64,000 nt of DNA from Gnetum montanum (lineage: Eukaryota > Streptophyta > Gnetopsida > Gnetales > Gnetaceae): NCBI GenBank assembly GCA_015680685.1, contig MNCI01004501.1, forward strand, positions 186,569-250,568. The letters run 5' to 3'. Below are positions 32,838-45,286 of this stretch, one piece after another. Position numbers and translations under genes: made by a program. Position 1 is the stretch's first letter; the number at the start of each line of letters is the position of its first letter. The notes under the pieces were generated by a model that ran no database searches, was not told where the DNA came from, and saw only the letters and a program-made list of their open reading frames with translations.

Positions 32838-35772
32838 TTCATGGTAGCCCTGACCGACAAAAATTCCATCTTTTCAGACTACACAACAACTGTTTTTCTT
32901 CCCCCACTGCCCAACTCCTTCTCTCCAACCTTTGGAATGTCGAACCTAGGCCCCTAAATCAGATGGGTTGGATTAATTGGTGGCATCGTGCTTCATGTCG
33001 AGTGTGAAACTTCGCTCGTTCATATGGTAAGACCATGGCTTCTCAAGCCAAACTTGAATACAACAAAATTCACCTCACTATTGAGCATCTCACTAACAAA
33101 CTAGCTCAAGATCCCTTCAATACTCTAGTTCACGAGGAGCTAGCTAGAGCACGCGTTGCCTTCCAACATTGGGAAGTGTACCGAGAACAAAGTGCCTTAA
33201 CTAAAAGTCAGCTCACTTGGTTAAATATTCAAGATAAACACTGTAAGGAATTTTTTAAATATCTTAATGCTGCTTCCCCTTTGCATGCTATAGACAAAAT
33301 CTCATGTGAGGGTACCACCATTACTGACCACAATAGTATCCTCTCTTTTCTTAAGAACCACTACGAAACCCTTTTTGCTGCTACCCCAATGGACATCTCT
33401 TCGTTCNNNNNNNNNNNNNNNNNNNNNNNNNNNNNNNNNNNNNNNNNNNNNNNNNNNNNNNNNNNNNNNNNNNNNNNNNNNNNNNNNNNNNNNNNNNNNN
33501 NNNNNNNNNNNNNNNNNNNNNNNNNNNNNNNNNNNNNNNNNNNNNNNNNNNNNNNNNNNNNNNNNNNNNNNNNNNNNNNNNNNNNNNNNNNNNNNNNNNN
33601 NNNNNNNNNNNNNNNNNNNNNNNNNNNNNNNNNNNNNNNNNNNNNNNNNNNNNNNNNNNNNNNNNNNNNNNNNNNNNNNNNNNNNNNNNNNNNNNNNNNN
33701 NNNNNNNNNNNNNNNNNNNNNNNNNNNNNNNNNNNNNNNNNNNNNNNNNNNNNNNNNNNNNNNNNNNNNNNNNNNNNNNNNNNNNNNNNNNNNNNNNNNN
33801 NNNNNNNNNNNNNNNNNNNNNNNNNNNNNNNNNNNNNNNNNNNNNNNNNNNNNNNNNNNNNNNNNNNNNNNNNNNNNNNNNNNNNNNNNNNNNNNNNNNN
33901 NNNNNNNNNNNNNNNNNNNNNNNNNNNNNNNNNNNNNNNNNNNNNNNNNNNNNNNNNNNNNNNNNNNNNNNNNNNNNNNNNNNNNNNNNNNNNNNNNNNN
34001 NNNNNNNNNNNNNNNNNNNNNNNNNNNNNNNNNNNNNNNNNNNNNNNNNNNNNNNNNNNNNNNNNNNNCTTCTCAATATGCACTTTGCCGATGACTCCTT
34101 TTTTCTAGTTCAAAACACAGCCACCAATTTGCACCGCCTCTTATCAAGGGTGGAGCAATATTGCACACTCTCAGGTTCCATAATTAACTGGAATAAATCC
34201 TCTGTTTATAGCTTTAAGGGCAATTACAACCATGTGACCCACTATAATTGGAAGCAGCTTCAAGATCAAGACATCGTTAAGATTCTGGGAATCCCTTTCC
34301 ACTTTAGAGGCTCAACATCTATCCTTTGGGAGCAAGTTATTCATCGAATTCAAAAGAAAATCCACAAATGGAAAACTAAACCCCTCACACTTGTGGGTAA
34401 ATACCTTGTTTGTAAGTCCATATGTGCGTCCACCCATGTGTATTACTCTTCGTGTTGGGCCCCCTCCCAAGCTGCCTACTAGAAGCTTGAACGGTTATTT
34501 CGTGACTTTATGTGGTCCTCCAAGGACTCTCAAAAAGTCTTTCATCATGTCGCTTGGACTATTGTTACTCTCCCCAAGAATAAGGGTGGCTTAGGCCATT
34601 TGAACTCCTATAAGCAAGGAATTACCCTAGTCGCTAAGTGGTTGGTACAACATTTAGATGCCTCAAATATTATAGGGACCCTCCTCCAATTAAGGCTTCA
34701 TCAAGCCTTTCCTAAAAATAAGCCCTTCTGGAAAGACATCCATTTCGTTAATTGGATTCTTTCCCCCCTCACTATCATTCTTCCCGGATCTCATGTTTTC
34801 AAAAGCATTTGGAGGGCCTGGCAAATTATACACACTCACATAGACTGGACTAATGTTAAAATCAACCCTACTATCCTCTCTAAAGTGTGTCTGTGGTGGT
34901 TACCTCTATCACCCGCTCCCCTTACTCTCACAAATGCTAAGGTGGCTACCGCATGGTATCGAAAAGGTGTCATTTCCTTGAATTATCTTAGGCTGGCTAG
35001 TCGTTGGATTTCAGGGGTCGAGTTTAACACTTTGTATGGGGAGTCGGCTGCAATGAAACATTGCCTTGTTTAGATTTACTCTTTCCTCCACGGTCACTGG
35101 CACCTGGATGTTACAGTGCAAAGCCTTTTTCATGGTCTTCAATGGCTTAATGGGGTTAAACTCTTGCCCTATCGACCATCTATTTCCTTTCATCTCATGC
35201 ACGACCCATCTGCAGTCATTCAGCGTTGCAATAAATATTGGCACAAACAAGAGTCAGAAACATTTTGGATCCCTCTCTTCCAACTTATTTGGAAACTTCC
35301 GACCCTCCCCAAAATTAAGCAGTTCCTTTGGTGTCTTCTCCACCATGGTCTTCCTATCAGAAAACGTCTAGAATATCTTGGGATTCCTAATCCCACTTGC
35401 CCTCTATGTGGTGGACAAGATGACTTTGTCCATGTGTTTTGGCAATGTCCCTTTGCTCAACATGTGTGGCAGTGGACTTCTAAAGCTTTTCCATCCTACA
35501 AGTTATCTCAAGAGGATGCCATATTCGGATTCTTGAACATTACTTCTACTAACCTTAATTTTCTGTGGAAAGTTATTAGGCCTATTATTTTATATTATAT
35601 TTGGAAACAAAGATGCAATGTTCTATTTCAAAAGATAGTGTATTCTAACAAATGTTTGCTTACCAGGTTGGAGATGTTGCAGATTTTTCACCTCACCTAT
35701 TTTCAACTCACATCTCAAGCATCCAAGTTCAATCTGGACAGTCATCAATTGGTTCATCTCCTGCAGCTATGA
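32838..35772 (+). pseudogene. LINE ORF2: reverse transcriptase and zinc-binding domain
   Basis: Frame is kept over long distances with in-frame stops at 33,005 (TGA), 34,480 (TAG) and 35,071 (TAG). Before the gap comes the linker typical of plant LINE ORF2 (QLTWLNIQDKHCKEFFKYLN). After the gap comes the RT active-site FADD in MHFADDSFFL (about 34,080), then GIPFHFRGS and RIQKKIHKWKTKPLTLVGK. The C-terminal part has KIKQFLWCLLHHGLPIRK and NPTCPLCGG with WQCPFA, the zinc-binding region that follows RT in plant LINEs. RT palms I-IV fall in the N gap. Confidence 0.85.
33407..34068. other. Assembly gap
   Basis: 662 N inside LINE ORF2. All open frames drawn across it are artefacts of unknown bases. 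Confidence 0.99.
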
Positions 35773-36108
35773 GAAAGACCTATGTGTTTCGGTTACACTT
35801 AGCATCAGTAATCTCTGCAAGGAAGTTTTCCCTTTTATTATGTGGATTCACCAATGGCATTCCCTCTATCCTTACTTGATAGCTCTTTGCTTCATCTAAT
35901 TCTATGTCATTCTATTTTGTAAAAAGCTAGTCTGTGCGAACATTTGGTTGTGCCCCAACTTGGGGTACCTCCTCTAATTCCAGTTTTTTTTAAGGTGTTT
36001 CCCAAGTGTCATTCACGATGCTCTCATTTTTCCCCTTCCCTTAACCCTATGACTTATTCAATTTGTTGTAATTGATGCTCCTTTAATTTCAATAAAACTT
36101 CTTTTCGN

Positions 36109-36120
36109 GTAAGGTTAGTA
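36109..36120. repeat. LINE target-site duplication, right copy
   Basis: GTAAGGTTAGTA directly after the single N that ends the LINE. Confidence 0.85.
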
Positions 36121-36424
36121 GATGATAGCTACCAATTGAGAAGTATTGGGATTGGGGTTAAGACATTAAACAAGTGAAATTTTTATTTATTAGATCTCTA
36201 TATTATGCATTAATTCTTTTACCCTTGGTTGTGTGGATACTACTTGTGGATTTGTCATGGATAAGCTGACACACTACAACATTTGATGCTGTAGCCAAGA
36301 CCACATGTAAACTGTATAGAGGTTTGGACATGTTTTTTTATTTTGTTGAGTTTTTTTCTTTATTTTAATTTATTTCTTTGGAAATTTTAAATTACAAACT
36401 TGTTAAAAGTTTAAATATTTAGAA
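36121..36424. other. Unclassified flank between LINE and chromovirus LTR
   Basis: Continuation of the LINE target DNA. Similarity between the two chromovirus LTRs starts near 36,425, so this stretch lies outside the LTR. No gene seen. Confidence 0.4.
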
Positions 36425-37919
36425 GTTGTGCATAGGATAATAACATAAAAAAAAATAGGATAGCTACATAGGAAGGAAAATAAAATAATCTATTATAAGA
36501 TCCATAACAATCATACCAAAATAAAACTAAAATAAAATTTTTTACGGGATCTACAACAAAATAGGACAACTACATGAAAAGGAAAAGATAAATTGATCTT
36601 TGTTACAAGATATACCACAAAATAGGACAACTACATAAAAAGGACAAATAAATTAATCTTTCTTACTTATGCTAGAAGGTTTTCCAATATCTTTTTAAAG
36701 TCTTTCCAAGTTACCTTGAATCAATTTCTATGAATCCAAAGAAGCATGTAATGTAAGACTTGGACTTGGTGTATGGAAGGGATGAGCTTAGGATGGAAAT
36801 AACTAGATTACGTTGAGTGAAAGAGATGTGAGAGGATGGGACCCAAATGGTCTTTATATAGGCATTAGCATGGGACATGGTTTCTAAAAACAATGGGAAG
36901 AAAACAAGCATTGAAAACCAATGATCAAAGAAAACAAGTGACCAAAACCATTAGTAAAAATAAGCAGCCAAAACCATGGGAAATGAAAACAAGTAGACAA
37001 AACTACTAGCAATGAAAACAAGTAACCAAAACCATGGTCAGTGAAAATAATGGCCAAAACCATGGGTAGTGAAAACAAGTAGACAAAATCATGGGTAGTG
37101 AAAATAAGCATAATGCACATATGCTTTAGATATAACACATATCTTAATTTTAACTTTTACTTTTAATTTTTAACACTCCTAACATGCAAACTAGAAGCCC
37201 TATGAAATTCTTAATAAATATCCTACTTAGCCATATGCCAAAAATATTTTCTAAGGTTTACTTGTCTTAGTTGGCCATGTCAAATACCAAACTCTTCTGA
37301 TACTTAACAAGCTAGAAAAATGTTATATGTTAAAAATATAACTTTAATTTTATGGATTGAATGTTAAAAATATTATTTTTAAACATCTCGATCATATCAT
37401 AAAAATCAAATTTTGGAGTAGGAAAACATTCTAATTGCAAAAGTAATAAGGGATATGGTCAAGGTAGGGTGAGGATCCATATTTCTCTATGAAAATATTA
37501 TTACATACACACACACATAAAAATATGCACAATAAAATATAAATGCATAAAAAAAATTAAAAATGCATAACTAAATTCTCATAAGGATAAAATAAGCATA
37601 GCCAAATATTTGTAAAGTCATAATGATTATTAGAAGATAAACTTCTTGGAGTAATTGCATTTCAACATTTAATCATAAAATATAAAGTAAACATATGACT
37701 AAGCTCCAATAATAGTAAGATAAAGGATATAAAACATTTTGGTAGTAGAAAACTAACAACAAAAATAACAACATTAATAATGGTAATGACAATAATGTAA
37801 TCCTACGTTTTAATCAAGAGCATCAAGACTAATTTATTGAACATATTTGACAGCATTAAAGAATTAAAAATATACATTAAATTAAATAACTAAACCTTAC
37901 AGATTCTTAGGCTTTGACA
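36425..37919 (-). mobile_element. Truncated 3' LTR of the chromovirus
   Basis: It aligns with 43,870-45,286 from GGATAATAACAT to the end TTAGGCTTTGACA. On the minus strand it starts TGTCAAAGCC directly after a polypurine tract (GGAGGGGAAGA). It lacks the U5-side part present in the right LTR. TATA box (minus TATATAAAG) at 36,852-36,860, followed upstream by a 29-bp repeat array; 36,440-36,665 holds about 66-bp tandem units with ACTACATAAAAAGG. Confidence 0.82.
36901..37109. repeat. 29-bp tandem repeat in chromovirus LTR, about 7 units
   Basis: Units of the form AAAACAAGTGGCCAAAACC followed by ATGGGTAGTG, each carrying a CCATGG-like centre. They lie immediately upstream (minus strand) of the TATA box. 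The other LTR has only about three units. Confidence 0.85.
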
Positions 37920-39110
37920 TCTTCCCCTCCTTCAAGAATTTTTCTCCTAGAAAATGTGGAGAAATTTTGTTCTCATATCTACCTTAGTTTCCCAAGTTGC
38001 TTCTTGATTCCCATGTTGTTTGTAAAAATGTTTCACCATAGTAATTACTTTACTCTATATTTTTTATTCTTTTCTATCTATAATTTTGATGATGTATTCC
38101 TCATAAGTAATATTTGGTTGTAGATCTATTTTTTTCCATTGTATAACATGGCTTTCACTGGAACATACTTAATTAAAAGAGAGACATGGAAGAAATCATG
38201 GATTTCTCCTAAATTTCTTGTAAAGCTAGTTGATATGCTACTTTTCTAATTTTCTTGACTATTTCAAATGGACCTACATACCTCAAAGCTAATTTACCTT
38301 TCTATCCAAATCTCATTAGCCCCTTCATTAGAGATACCTTTAAGAAGACATTATCACCAACTTGGAGTTCAAGAGGTCTCCTTATTAAGTTAGTGTGCTT
38401 AGTGTATCTATCCTTAGTAGCCTTAATACACTCATGGATTGTGTGAACCTACTCTATGGTTTGATTGATGAAGTCAATGCTTAACTACATCCTATCTTCT
38501 ATGGTAGTCCAACAAATAGGCGATTTACAAGGTCTATTGTAAAGTATCTCATAAGGGTTAGCTTTAATACTTGCCTTATAACTATTGTTATATGAAAATT
38601 CTACTAAAGGTAACATTTCATCTCACTCTTCATTATACTAGAGTGTGCAAGCTTGGAGCATATCTTTCAAAAATTTGAATTACTTGCTCTATTTTCCCAT
38701 TTGTTTGAGGATGATAAGTAGAACTTATATTTAATTTAGTGCCTAGATCTACCTAAAAGACTTACCAAAATCTTGAAATAAACTTAAGGTCTCTAGGAAA
38801 TATTATTTTAATTGGAATTGCATGTAATCTGATAATCTCCTTAAGAAATAACTTAGCAATATCCTCAGTAGTTGTTGTGAAGTAGGTAGTAAGAAAATAA
38901 GAAGATTTTATTAACAAATATACAATTATTAGTATAACATCATGTTTCATTTTTGTCTTTAGTAATCCTAAAATGAAGTCCATGCTAATGATGTCCCATT
39001 TCCCTTGTGGTATGTCATGACCATGGAGTAGTCCTCCTAGCTTCTAATATTCTACTTTAACATGCTAACAAATTAAACATTTTGAAATAAATTCAAATAT
39101 GTCTTGCTTC
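37920..39110 (-). pseudogene. Chromovirus integrase and chromodomain
   Basis: Minus-strand blocks in order: zinc finger part WWPKMKQDIFEF with CLIC (about 39,110-39,050); catalytic core MDFILGLL, KSSYFLTTYF and RLHAIPIKIIFPRD (38,983-38,762); GKLALRYVGPFEIV, the GPF segment of Ty3/gypsy integrases (about 38,300); and near 38,100-37,940 ITYEEYIIKIIDRKE with GNQEATWET, the chromodomain-like tail. Stops and frameshifts break it. The chromodomain marks a chromovirus of the Tekay/Del kind. Confidence 0.8.
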
Positions 39111-39821
39111 ATCTTAGGCCACCAATATTATCTTCTTAGGAGTTGAAATACTTGATCATCCCCAGGATGCATCTAATACCTGGTAGTATGAGCCTCTTCC
39201 AATAGTTTTTATCTTGCCACCTTTAGTACATATAATCTACCTTTAAACCTTAACTCACCTTTATCTCCATTTTGTAAACAATAAAAAGAAATTTCTCCTA
39301 GTTTCTAAAGATTTTCTTGTCTCAAGCATCTAAATTTTATTCTTCAATAATTACATCTATTACATTTAATTATAAAACTAAGCTATTTATCTTGCCCATC
39401 TTCCTACTAAGTGCATTTGCTACTTAATATCAAAATAGAAATATGTAAGTAGTTTAATGCATCTTCTTTTTTTGAGATTTAATTGTGGTTGGCTCATGAT
39501 ATATTGCAAAATCTTATGATCTATTCATAAAGTTGGTTTCTCTCTATACAAATAATGTCTCCATATCTTTAGTGCAAAAATAATAGCTGCTAACTCCATA
39601 TCATGCATAGGAAATCTAACTTAATAGTTCTTTAGCTATTAAGAATCATAAGCAACAATGTGTTCTTCTTGCATGAGAACACATCCTAATCCTTCATTTG
39701 AAGCATTAATATACACATCTAATGGTTTACCTAGGGTTGGTGATACTAAAATAAGAGTTGATGTGAGTCATTTCTTTAATTTAGAAAAATCTTACTCACA
39801 TTTTTATATCTTTTGAAATGA

Positions 39822-41205
39822 CTAATCCTTCCTTAATAACTTGATTAAATGAGATGTTATTCTAGAAAAATATTTAACAAACCTTTGATAGTAGCTACCT
39901 AAACTAAAGAAACTTCTTACTTCCACTACAATGCTATGCCTTGGCCAATCCCAAATTACTTGGGCCTTCATTGGATCAACTATTATTCCTACTTCTAATA
40001 CTATGTGTCCAAGAAATTTTACTTCATTTTTCCAAACTAAGCACTTAGAGGGTTGGGCATATAATTGATTTTCCATCAAGAGTCGTAGTACTTCCCTCAA
40101 ATGTTCTGCATATTTCTCCTCACTCTTAGAATATACCAAAATATCATCAATAAACACTATCATAAATTTATCTAGGTAAGGCCTCAATGCATTATTCATT
40201 AAGTGCATAAATGTTGTAGGAGCATTCATTAACCAAAATGGTAATACAAGAAATTCATATTTTTCATATCATGTCCTAAATGTAGTCTTCAAAACATCTT
40301 CTTCCTTGATTATAAGTGTATGATATTGAGACTTTAAATCAATTTTAGAAAATATAGTTGCACCCCTCAATTGATCAACTAAATCATCTATTCTAGGTAG
40401 AGGATATTTATTCTTAAAAGTAACTTGGTTCAACCATCTATATCCATCTATTTTAGGTAGTATTGTATGACCTTAAATTCCCATCCTTTTTTTCACAAAT
40501 AATAATGGTGCACCCTAAGGGGAAATACTAGGTCAAATAATACCTTCATCTAAAAGTTCTTATATTTGTATTTTGAGCTCCATTAATTCAACTAGGGACA
40601 TACAAGATGGTGCCTTAGAAATTGGTTTTGTTTCTAGCTTGAGAGTGAGTTCTACCTCTATTTCTCTTTTTGGAGGTAACCTTGGTAACTCTTTTGTAAA
40701 TACATCTAGAAATTCATTAACTACTACAACATCAGCTATATCATCCTCCTTACTTCTAGTTTTAAAAAAAACCATAAAAAATGTATTTTCCTTTCCAAAA
40801 ATTTTCATGAAATTCTTAGAGGAAACCAAATCAACTTTAATAGGTCTTCCCTTAGCTACAAATAAGACTTGTTTCCCATCTCCTGACTCTAACTGTATGG
40901 TCTTAGTCATGTAGTAAAGGAATCCATTATATTTATTTAACCAATAAATTCCTAAGATAATATCATATTCTTCTAATTTCATAATTATCAACTCTATCTT
41001 GTATCTTTAACAGAAGCTTCCTACACACATATTTTACTATGTATCCATTGTGCCCCACAACTTGAATAAATAATGGAATTTCTAGTGTTTCGAATGGAAA
41101 ATTTAATCTTTCCACTATTTGACTATTAATAAACAAATAACTTGCTCCAGGATCAAAAAGAATAACAATAGGTTGTGCATAAAGTGTACCTTTAGTCTTC
41201 ACCAT
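39822..41205 (-). pseudogene. Chromovirus protease and reverse transcriptase
   Basis: Protease: ILFDPGASYLFIN (Pro replaces Ser after the active-site Asp) at about 41,170. Next: EEYDIILGIYWLNKYNG (about 40,975). [21 protein letters not shown] (about 40,390), FWLMNAPTTF and FIDDILVYSKSEE with the active-site F-x-D-D (about 40,140), then WPRHSIVVEVRSFFSLGSYY. The frame shifts between protease and RT. Not functional. Confidence 0.85.
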
Positions 41206-41661
41206 AGTGTTAGGTTGCTCCTTGATATCTCTTTCTAGGATACCCTAAATCTAACCTTGATTCATAGGTCTTCCACCTCTTCCTTCATTGTTAGTAGCTC
41301 CTCAATTGTACGAAGCCATCTTGGAATTGTTAGCAATTCCTCCTCTATTTTCTTGGATAACTCTAGGATCCAGAATCATAGATACCATGCTCCTATTTTG
41401 CATAATACTCTCTTTCTATAATATCTTTTAATAGTCCTTTTTAATACGACCACCTTCTTTGCAATAGTAGAAAGCATTAGATCTTGGTCAAATTTTGAAA
41501 TGAAATGGTTGAACTAGTCCATTAAATGCCCTAGTTTGCAATTGGGTTGGTCCATTAAATCCTCGAGGTTGTTACTAAATTGAACCATTTATACCCCTGG
41601 ACTACTTGAAGTTTCCTTAATCAATCCTAGTTATATATCCTTTATTTCTTTTTCTTTCTCT

Positions 41662-42400
41662 TCAAGTTGCATCCTTTAGTAGTTCTCTTTCAACGATAAT
41701 GGCTTTGGCCCATGCTTCTTTATAATTCTCCAAGGCTAACACTACAATTATGATTTTGATGGAGGATTGTAATCCCTTTACCAATTTTCTAGTATCAGAA
41801 ACTTCATTTTGTGATATGTAGGAAACATACTCATATAGCTTAGTAAATCTATTATCATACTCATAAATAGACATAGATCCTTGAATCAATTGATTAAACT
41901 CGTCTCCTTTCTTCTCTAGGTAGGCTTTAGAAAGATACCTATCTTTGAATACCTCAGTGAACTATTGCCATTTTATCTCTTCATCTTCCCAATGCCTAAC
42001 CTTTTGTTCCACATTCCACCATTGCTCAACTACACCTTCTAACTAATATAGGGATAAAGAGGTCTTTTCTAGAGTTGTGCAATGCAAGATGAAAAATGCT
42101 TTTTCTAATCCCTTCAACGATTCTATGGAAACATTTGGATTTTTAGTGTTTGAAAAAGTAGGTGGATTTAGTCTTCTAAAACTATGGATTAATCTCCTCT
42201 ATTCTTGTTATCTTCCTTCATTCCTACAACACTCACTATGATATTTTTGATTTTGATTTTGAAGAAAGATCAACAACTACTCAAATACTTGATTTGGAGT
42301 TGCTTGAGAATTTTGAGAATTTTCTTGTGGGATAACATTAATTGATCTTGTTCCCCAAATTTTTAACTAAATCAAATTTAGAAATTATAAATCAAACAAT
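41662..42400 (-). pseudogene. Chromovirus gag remnant
   Basis: The minus-strand frame 41,889-41,662 reads QGSMSIYEYDNRFTKLYEYV, the conserved gag stretch of plant chromoviruses, in a surrounding region broken by stops. The region up to about 42,400 is the N-terminal gag and leader. Confidence 0.7.
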
Positions 42401-42438
42401 GTCTAAGATAATCCTATACTATATGAGAAAAAGTCCAT

Positions 42439-42451
42439 GCTTTGATACAAA
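42439..42451 (-). other. Primer-binding site of the chromovirus
   Basis: The minus strand reads TTTGTATCAAAGC, a decayed TTGGTATCAGAGC (initiator tRNA-Met primer site), three bases after the LTR end GGGATGTTTCA. Confidence 0.65.
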
Positions 42452-42454
42452 CTT

Positions 42455-45286
42455 TGAAACATCCCTAGTAATCATCTATAAAATTCTATAAATAACTAAT
42501 AGAGATGTTATGAAACCCCAAGGATTTGGATTTAACTATGATTTATTAACTAAAAGGAAGGCTGCAAAAATAGTTAAAAATTATCAATCAAAAGCATAAT
42601 TATAGTAAAGTAGTACAACATGATCAAATTTTATAATACTGTAACATATAATTGAGGAAATTTAGTTTAATAAAAATTGAAGTTTTGTGCAATCACAAAA
42701 AGATAAATGTCTAAAATTCCACTAGGTGCACAAACAAAGAATATATTACATGCTCTCAAATGAAAAATGTTCTTGGTAATTTCACGTTCCTAGTGGCACA
42801 AACAAAGAATTCATATCTATCTTACTTTATGATTTATTTACAAAAATAAGTACATGACTCAAGTAGCTCCAAAGTGTACATGGTTTTTATTTTACAAAAT
42901 ACTAAATATACAGAAATCATTGTTGAATTAGAGAGGGTACATCTTGTATAGAATTGGTTCATCTTTCATCCTACATCCCTCTTGCAATGCTTCATTATCT
43001 ATTCTACGTTCTCTACATCGAAATGTAGGAGGATAAAAAATGTCATAAATTTTCCTAAAATCTAAGTAAATCCAAAAATCCAAAGCAAATATATATATTT
43101 TTAAATTATTTAATCCCTTAGTGTTCAAAAATCCAAAGAAAATGTATATTTTAATTAGGCATCTCCAAAGGCTAAGTCTTGGTTATCCTTACTCATAAAG
43201 GGTCTTACAAACAGCTCTTGGAATAACCTTGCTACTATCATTGGATTAGCCTTATGTTCCCAAACAAGTCACTCATGGTCAACTCTTGGCAATAGCCTCA
43301 CTACTAACATCCTTGATGGCTGAGGCACATGTATCATTGGAAGGATAGGTCTTGACTATGCCTCACTACACACCACTAGACTTAACTGTTTAGTGCCATG
43401 GTCTAAAATAAATCCATAGCCTCACATGAACTTATGAATCAAAATCTAGGGTAGGAAATCCATCTAACAACCCTTGTTTCCATGGAGTGGATCCCACTAA
43501 AGAACACTCTACTACTACATGGAAATAGGTGCATCTAGAAGATTCATAGCTCCCACTACCTACGTAGCACAAATGATCATATGATTTAATTTGTTCTAAG
43601 AAATTAAAAAGTTTCTCAAATGGCCAAAAAAACACATAATTTGAAAATTCCAAAATTCTTACCAAGAGCTATATCATTTTAAGAGATGATTAAAATAATC
43701 TTAGGATATATGAGAAGCAAGCTTTGAAAATTTTTTGCAATTTTAAAGACACAAAAAAATGGAAGGAGGTTTAGACACAACCTTAATAACAAAAGTTTAA
43801 TAGCACCTTGGCATGGAATTCAATGTCATAGAAGAAAATGGGAAAGTAGAAAGAGGGAACAAGAAGGGATAATAACATTAAAAAAAATAGGATAGATACA
43901 TAGGAAGGCAAATAAAATAATCTCTCTTATGAGATCCACAACAATCATATGAAAACAAAACTAAAATAATCTTTCTTACGGGATCTACAATAAAATAGAA
44001 CAACTACATAAAAAGGAAAAATAAATTAATATTTCTCATAGAATCTACCACAAAATAGAACAACTACATAAAAAGGAAAAATAAATTAATCTTTTTTTAC
44101 TTGTGCTAGAAGGTTTTCCAAAATCTTTTTAAAGTGTTCTCAAGTTGTCCCAAATCAATTTGTACTTTGTGCTTAATACTTTCTATGAACCCAAAGAAGC
44201 ATGTAATGAAAAGACTTTGAATTGGTGTATGAAAGGGATGAGCTTAGAGAAAGAACTAGATTAACTTGAGTGAAAGAGATGTGAGAGTATGGTACCCAAA
44301 TGATCTTTATATAGGCATCACCATGGGACATGGTTTCTAAAACATTGGGGAGAGAACAAGCATCGAAAACCAATGGCCAAAGAAAATAAGTGACCAAAAC
44401 CATGGGTAGTGAAAACAAGTGGCCAAAACCATGGATAGTGAAAAAAAGTAAATGAAAATATGTTTTAGCTATAACATATATGTCATTTTTAACTTTTACT
44501 CTTAAGGTTTAACACTCATAACATGTAAACCAAGACTATTATGAAATTCTTAAAAAAATCCTACTTAGTTATATGCTAGAAATATTTCCTAAGATTTACT
44601 TATCATAGTTTCCTAAGTCAAATACCAAACTCTTATGATACTTAGAAAGCATGAAAAATGTAATATCTTACAACTATAACTCTAATTTTGTGGATGGAAT
44701 ATTAAAAATATTATTTTTAAAACATCTAAATCATGTCATAAAAATCAAATTTTGGAGTAGGACAACATTCTAACTACAATAGTAATAAGGGATAGGCTCA
44801 GGGTAGGGTGAGAATCCATATTGGTTCATGAGAAGATCATTACATATATATATGTACACACACATATCCAAATGTGTACAATAAAACATAAATGCATAAA
44901 AAAATTAAATATGCATAACTAAATTCTCATAAATATAAAATAAGCATAGCCAAATATTTGTAAAGTCATAATGATTATTAGAACATAAATTTCCTGAAGT
45001 AATTAGATTTCAACATTTAATCATAAAATATAAAGTAAACTTATGACTAAGCTTCAACAATAGTAAGATAAAGGATATAAAAAATTCTAGTAAATAGATT
45101 GGATTCCTTCTATAGGAAACTAACAACAACAATAACAACATTAATAATGGTAATGATAGTAATGTAATCCTATGTTTTAATCAAGAGCATTAAGACCAAT
45201 TTATTGAATGTATCTAACATGCTTAAAGAATTAATCATATACATTAAATTAAGTAACTAAAGCTTACAAATTCTTAGGCTATGACA
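42455..45286 (-). mobile_element. 5' LTR of the chromovirus (about 2.8 kb)
   Basis: In + orientation it starts TGAAACATCCC next to the primer-binding site and ends TTAGGCTATGACA; the 43,870-45,286 part aligns with the left LTR. TATA box (minus TATATAAAG) at 44,305-44,313; the 29-bp repeat array is at 44,353-44,447 (about three units); AT-rich tandem units at 43,900-44,100. Its outer end abuts a Ty1/copia pol fragment. Confidence 0.75.
44353..44447. repeat. 29-bp tandem repeat in the other chromovirus LTR, about 3 units
   Basis: Same unit as 36,901-37,109, with AAAACAAGTGGCCAAAACC followed by ATGGATAGTG, but fewer copies. Confidence 0.85.

Larger units (their letters stand above)
32838..36108 (+). 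mobile_element. 5'-truncated LINE retrotransposon
   Basis: The 12-bp duplication GTAAGGTTAGTA bounds the insertion. The copy begins inside ORF2, carries RT and the zinc-binding C-terminal domain, and ends with AATAAAACTTCTTTTCG and a single N. The shorter copy at 7,974-8,431 continues past this point with GGGGTTCGACACC and poly(C), so the N probably replaces that tail. Confidence 0.88.

Noticed and set aside
33361-34108. Long open frames on both strands
   Set aside because: They run through 662 N and are artefacts of unknown bases, apart from the flanking LINE residues.
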